Assembly: GCA_019413925.1 (NCBI GenBank)
Contig: DXMY01000025.1
Location: forward strand, 42,386-106,385
Direction: 5' to 3'
Length of the DNA: 64,000 bases
Source: Collinsella sp.
GTDB taxonomy: Bacteria; Actinomycetota; Coriobacteriia; Coriobacteriales; Coriobacteriaceae
A program made the translations under genes and the position numbers. This document shows positions 63,852 to 64,000 of the stretch, piece after piece. The notes under the pieces are model-generated. The model ran no database searches and was not told the DNA's origin. It was given only the letters and a program-made list of their open reading frames with translations. Within the stretch, counting starts at the first letter, position 1. Each line of letters opens with the position of its first letter.

Positions 63852-64000
63852 GTAAGGACCCACGCCTGGGCGGGCCCCCCGTTGGGCTCGTAGAGCCATA
63901 CCGTGTTGCCCTCCGAGGTACGCTGCCCCCGGTCGTCCAGCGCCAGCCCGGAGGCGGACGTGAACGAGTGGCGGCCTCCGCCCAGGGCCGAGACGCGCCA
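63848..64000 (-). CDS. C-terminus of a ricin-type lectin-domain protein, partial
   Basis: The minus strand is open from the right edge to a TAG at 63848-63850, giving the last 50 residues. They end NTVWLYEPNGGPAQAWVLT, and the GxxAQAW pattern is the QxW repeat of ricin-type beta-trefoil domains. These bind galactose- or other sugars in secreted or surface proteins. The rest lies outside the window. It converges on the capsule gene and overlaps its stop codon by two bases. Confidence 0.7.
   Translation of the reverse strand, partial: WRVSALGGGRHSFTSASGLALDDRGQRTSEGNTVWLYEPNGGPAQAWVLT

Overview
The window looks like a chromosomal segment of a high-GC coriobacterial actinobacterium, most likely Collinsella or a close relative. 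This is inferred from the strong G/C third-position bias, the frequent GTG and TTG starts, the gene neighbourhoods, and the short palindromic repeats placed between genes. No 16S gene or plasmid/phage marker is present, so the genus is an inference.

Layout. 0-15.5 kb is core metabolism: argH (cut by the window edge), ndk, rpiB, an L-cysteine desulfidase, a HAD hydrolase, rpsA, the RNase P RNA, a YigZ protein, metY, a drug-efflux MFS protein, xpt, an RF-like ribosome-rescue protein, a diacylglycerol-kinase-like protein and a ClC channel. 15.7-36.7 kb is a molybdenum and selenium block: moeA-mogA, modABC, selD (itself with an in-frame UGA), yedF, a DUF3343 Se/S-carrier-like gene, a cysteine-desulfurase-like gene, brnQ, tRNA-Pro/tRNA-Gly, a formate/nitrite channel, selA-selB, a tRNA-Sec gene, gdhA and a two-gene xanthine-dehydrogenase-type molybdenum hydroxylase. 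36.8-52.8 kb is housekeeping: tRNA-Leu, tig-clpP-clpX, valS, folC, an Xaa-Pro peptidase, a three-gene flavin/iron-sulfur oxidoreductase operon (GlpA-like), and thrS. 53-63.85 kb is a capsule/exopolysaccharide locus led by a LoaP/NusG-type antiterminator: priming sugar transferase, four GT2 glycosyltransferases, a Wzy-like polymerase, a pyruvyltransferase-like protein, a flippase and an F420-hydrogenase-like protein. Its middle is clearly more AT-rich than the rest. The right edge holds the C-terminus of a ricin-lectin-like protein on the minus strand.

How it works together. ModABC would import molybdate and MoeA/MogA would insert it into molybdopterin. SelD makes selenophosphate, and SelA, SelB and tRNA-Sec decode UGA. 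YedF, the DUF3343 protein and the NifS-like enzyme probably handle selenium or sulfur. The adjacent molybdenum hydroxylase and formate channel are the likely beneficiaries. LoaP probably allows RNA polymerase to read through the long capsule operon.

The least-explained structures are non-coding. They are a regular 80-bp-period array of five dyads (ten CTGT-W-ACAG-type sites) at 49824-50201, a palindrome family in three convergent gene gaps, nested palindromes on both sides of valS, a MITE-like element beside tRNA-Sec, and a structured duplication of the tRNA-Gly 3' end.
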